From positions 633,145-697,144 of the forward strand of contig NZ_RCZJ01000002.1 of NCBI RefSeq assembly GCF_006438845.1: DNA of 64,000 nucleotides. The letters are read 5' to 3'. The position numbers were made by a program, and so were the translations under genes. Below the pieces are notes generated by a model. That model was not told the origin of the DNA. It saw only the letters and a list, made by a program, of their open reading frames with translations, and did no database searches. Shown here piece by piece: positions 63,074 through 64,000 of the stretch; within the stretch, counting starts at the first letter, position 1, and the number at the start of each line of letters is the position of its first letter. This DNA is from Variovorax ginsengisoli (lineage in GTDB: Bacteria; Pseudomonadota; Gammaproteobacteria; Burkholderiales; Burkholderiaceae_C).

Positions 63074-64000
63074 GCAACGACACCCTCACCGAACTCAGCT
63101 ACGCCGAGGCCGCCGTGCTGGCGCTGCAGCGCGAAATGGAAACCGATCCGAAGGTCGTCGTGCTGGGCGAAGACGTCGGCCGCGGCGGCATCTTCGGGCA
63201 GTACAAGGGCCTGCAGCAGCGCTTCGGCGACCAGCGAGTGATCGACACGCCGATCAGCGAGGCGGCCATCATGGGTGCCGGCGTCGGCATGGCGCTCGCG
63301 GGGCTGCGGCCGGTGGTCGAGATGCGCGTGGTCGACTTCGCGCTGTGCGGCATGGACGAACTGGTCAACCAGGCCGCCAAGAACCGCTTCATGTTCGGCG
63401 GACAAGGCCGGGTACCGCTGGTGGCGCGCATGCCCGGCGGCATCTGGGATGCGTCGGCGGCGCAGCATTCGCAGTCGCTCGAAGCGTGGTTCGCGCACAT
63501 GCCGGGCCTGGTGGTGGTGAGCCCGTCGACCCCGCAGGACAACTACAGCCTGCTGCGATCGGCGCTGCAGTGCGGCGACCCGGTGGTGTACATCGAGCAC
63601 AAGGGACTGTGGGGCGCGCGCGGACCGGTGGACGAAAGCCTCGACGTTCCACTGGGCCAAGCCGCAAGACTTCGCGATGGCGATGCGCTGACGATGGTGA
63701 GCTGGGGCAAGCAGGTGCAGGCCTGTGCCGATGCCTGCGATGCGCTCGCGCAGCAAGGGATCGCCGTCGACCTGATCGATCTGCGCACGCTGTGGCCATG
63801 GGACCGCGAGACGGTGCTGGCCTCGTGCGCGCGTACGCGTCGGCTGCTGGTCGTGCACGAGGCGGTGCAGGCGGCGGGCTTCGGCGCGGAGATCGCCGCC
63901 ACGGCCGCCGAAGCCACTGGCTGCCGCATCGCGCGGCTGGGCGCACCGCGCATTCCGGTGGGCTACGCGGCAGTATTGGAAGCGCAGTCGCGGGTGAGCG
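63064..64000 (+). CDS. Thiamine-diphosphate dehydrogenase E1 beta subunit (3' end outside window)
   Basis: At least 312 residues; the frame is open at the window end. Transketolase-like pyrimidine-binding domain: ELSYAEAAVLALQREMETDPKVVVLGEDVG, then GQYKGLQQRFGDQRVIDTPISEAAIMGAGVGMAL and AQHSQSLEAWFAHMPGLVVVSPSTPQDNYSLL. Transketolase C-terminal domain follows (LIDLRTLWPWDRETVLASCARTRRLLVVHE). Overlaps the alpha gene by 10 nt. Pairs with E1 alpha to form the E1 heterotetramer. Confidence 0.92.
   Translation, partial: MALSNDTLTELSYAEAAVLALQREMETDPKVVVLGEDVGRGGIFGQYKGLQQRFGDQRVIDTPISEAAIMGAGVGMALAGLRPVVEMRVVDFALCGMDELVNQAAKNRFMFGGQGRVPLVARMPGGIWDASAAQHSQSLEAWFAHMPGLVVVSPSTPQDNYSLLRSALQCGDPVVYIEHKGLWGARGPVDESLDVPLGQAARLRDGDALTMVSWGKQVQACADACDALAQQGIAVDLIDLRTLWPWDRETVLASCARTRRLLVVHEAVQAAGFGAEIAATAAEATGCRIARLGAPRIPVGYAAVLEAQSRVS

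Overview
The window is dense, high-GC chromosomal DNA of a free-living betaproteobacterium, most likely Comamonadaceae (Variovorax-like). This is inferred from gene content: tripartite tricarboxylate (TctAB/Bug) transport parts, a bacteriophytochrome, branched-chain-amino-acid-type (Liv) transport joined to CoA ligases, OhrR/Ohr, a PaoABC-type aldehyde oxidoreductase, a full kdp operon and many ATGA-overlapping operons. I see no phage, insertion sequence, CRISPR array or rRNA. One tRNA (Gly, GCC) is present.

Layout. 1-4.6 kb: 3' part of a bacteriophytochrome kinase, a SUI1/YciH protein, a DUF3820 protein, D-amino-acid dehydrogenase, an ArsR-type regulator and a monooxygenase-fold protein. 4.6-8.4 kb: NodI/NodJ-like ABC exporter, RhlE-like helicase, glycine-rich RRM protein. 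8.5-16.2 kb: tctBA, purT, 3-hydroxybutyryl-CoA dehydrogenase, a crotonase, ohrR-ohr, srkA. 16.2-23 kb: a six-gene catabolic operon (Bug receptor, RidA, amidohydrolase, FAH-family, HpaH-like hydratase, HpaI-like aldolase) divergent from a flavin-reductase-like gene and an IclR regulator. 23-31 kb: glycine-rich lipoprotein, htpG, aqpZ, a pseudouridine synthase, and a nicotinamide salvage pair (nadM-Nudix, nadV). 31-39.4 kb: kdp operon, with two small genes in addition to kdpFABC and kdpDE. 39.5-42.3 kb: DUF4189 protein, cation efflux protein, ArsR/SRPBCC/GFA operon. 42.4-48.2 kb: paoABC-like operon followed by an unrecognised exported 621-residue protein with its own promoter. 48-51 kb: ghrA-like gene, tRNA-Gly, a Crp/Fnr regulator operon. 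51.2-59.6 kb: acyl-CoA synthetase, livG-livH-livM, binding protein, livF, second CoA ligase. 59.6-64 kb: SDR stress-type dehydrogenase, second Bug receptor, and E1 alpha and E1 beta (cut by the window edge) of a 2-oxoacid/acetoin dehydrogenase.

The signals beyond ordinary annotation are: (i) a roughly 90-bp, strongly structured intergenic repeat present five times, always in the same orientation and 0-12 nt after a stop codon or next to another copy; (ii) an 8-bp hairpin that pairs the Shine-Dalgarno of the RRM-protein gene with a sequence 35 nt upstream; (iii) helically phased CGTAAA direct repeats upstream of kdp; (iv) a CRP-architecture palindrome whose centre lies 41.5 bp before the predicted start of the acyl-CoA synthetase/liv operon; (v) an ohrR promoter with the operator in its spacer and a predicted leaderless transcript; (vi) the compact catabolic operon of unknown substrate at 16-21 kb. 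All functions are inferred from sequence reading alone; no database search was run.
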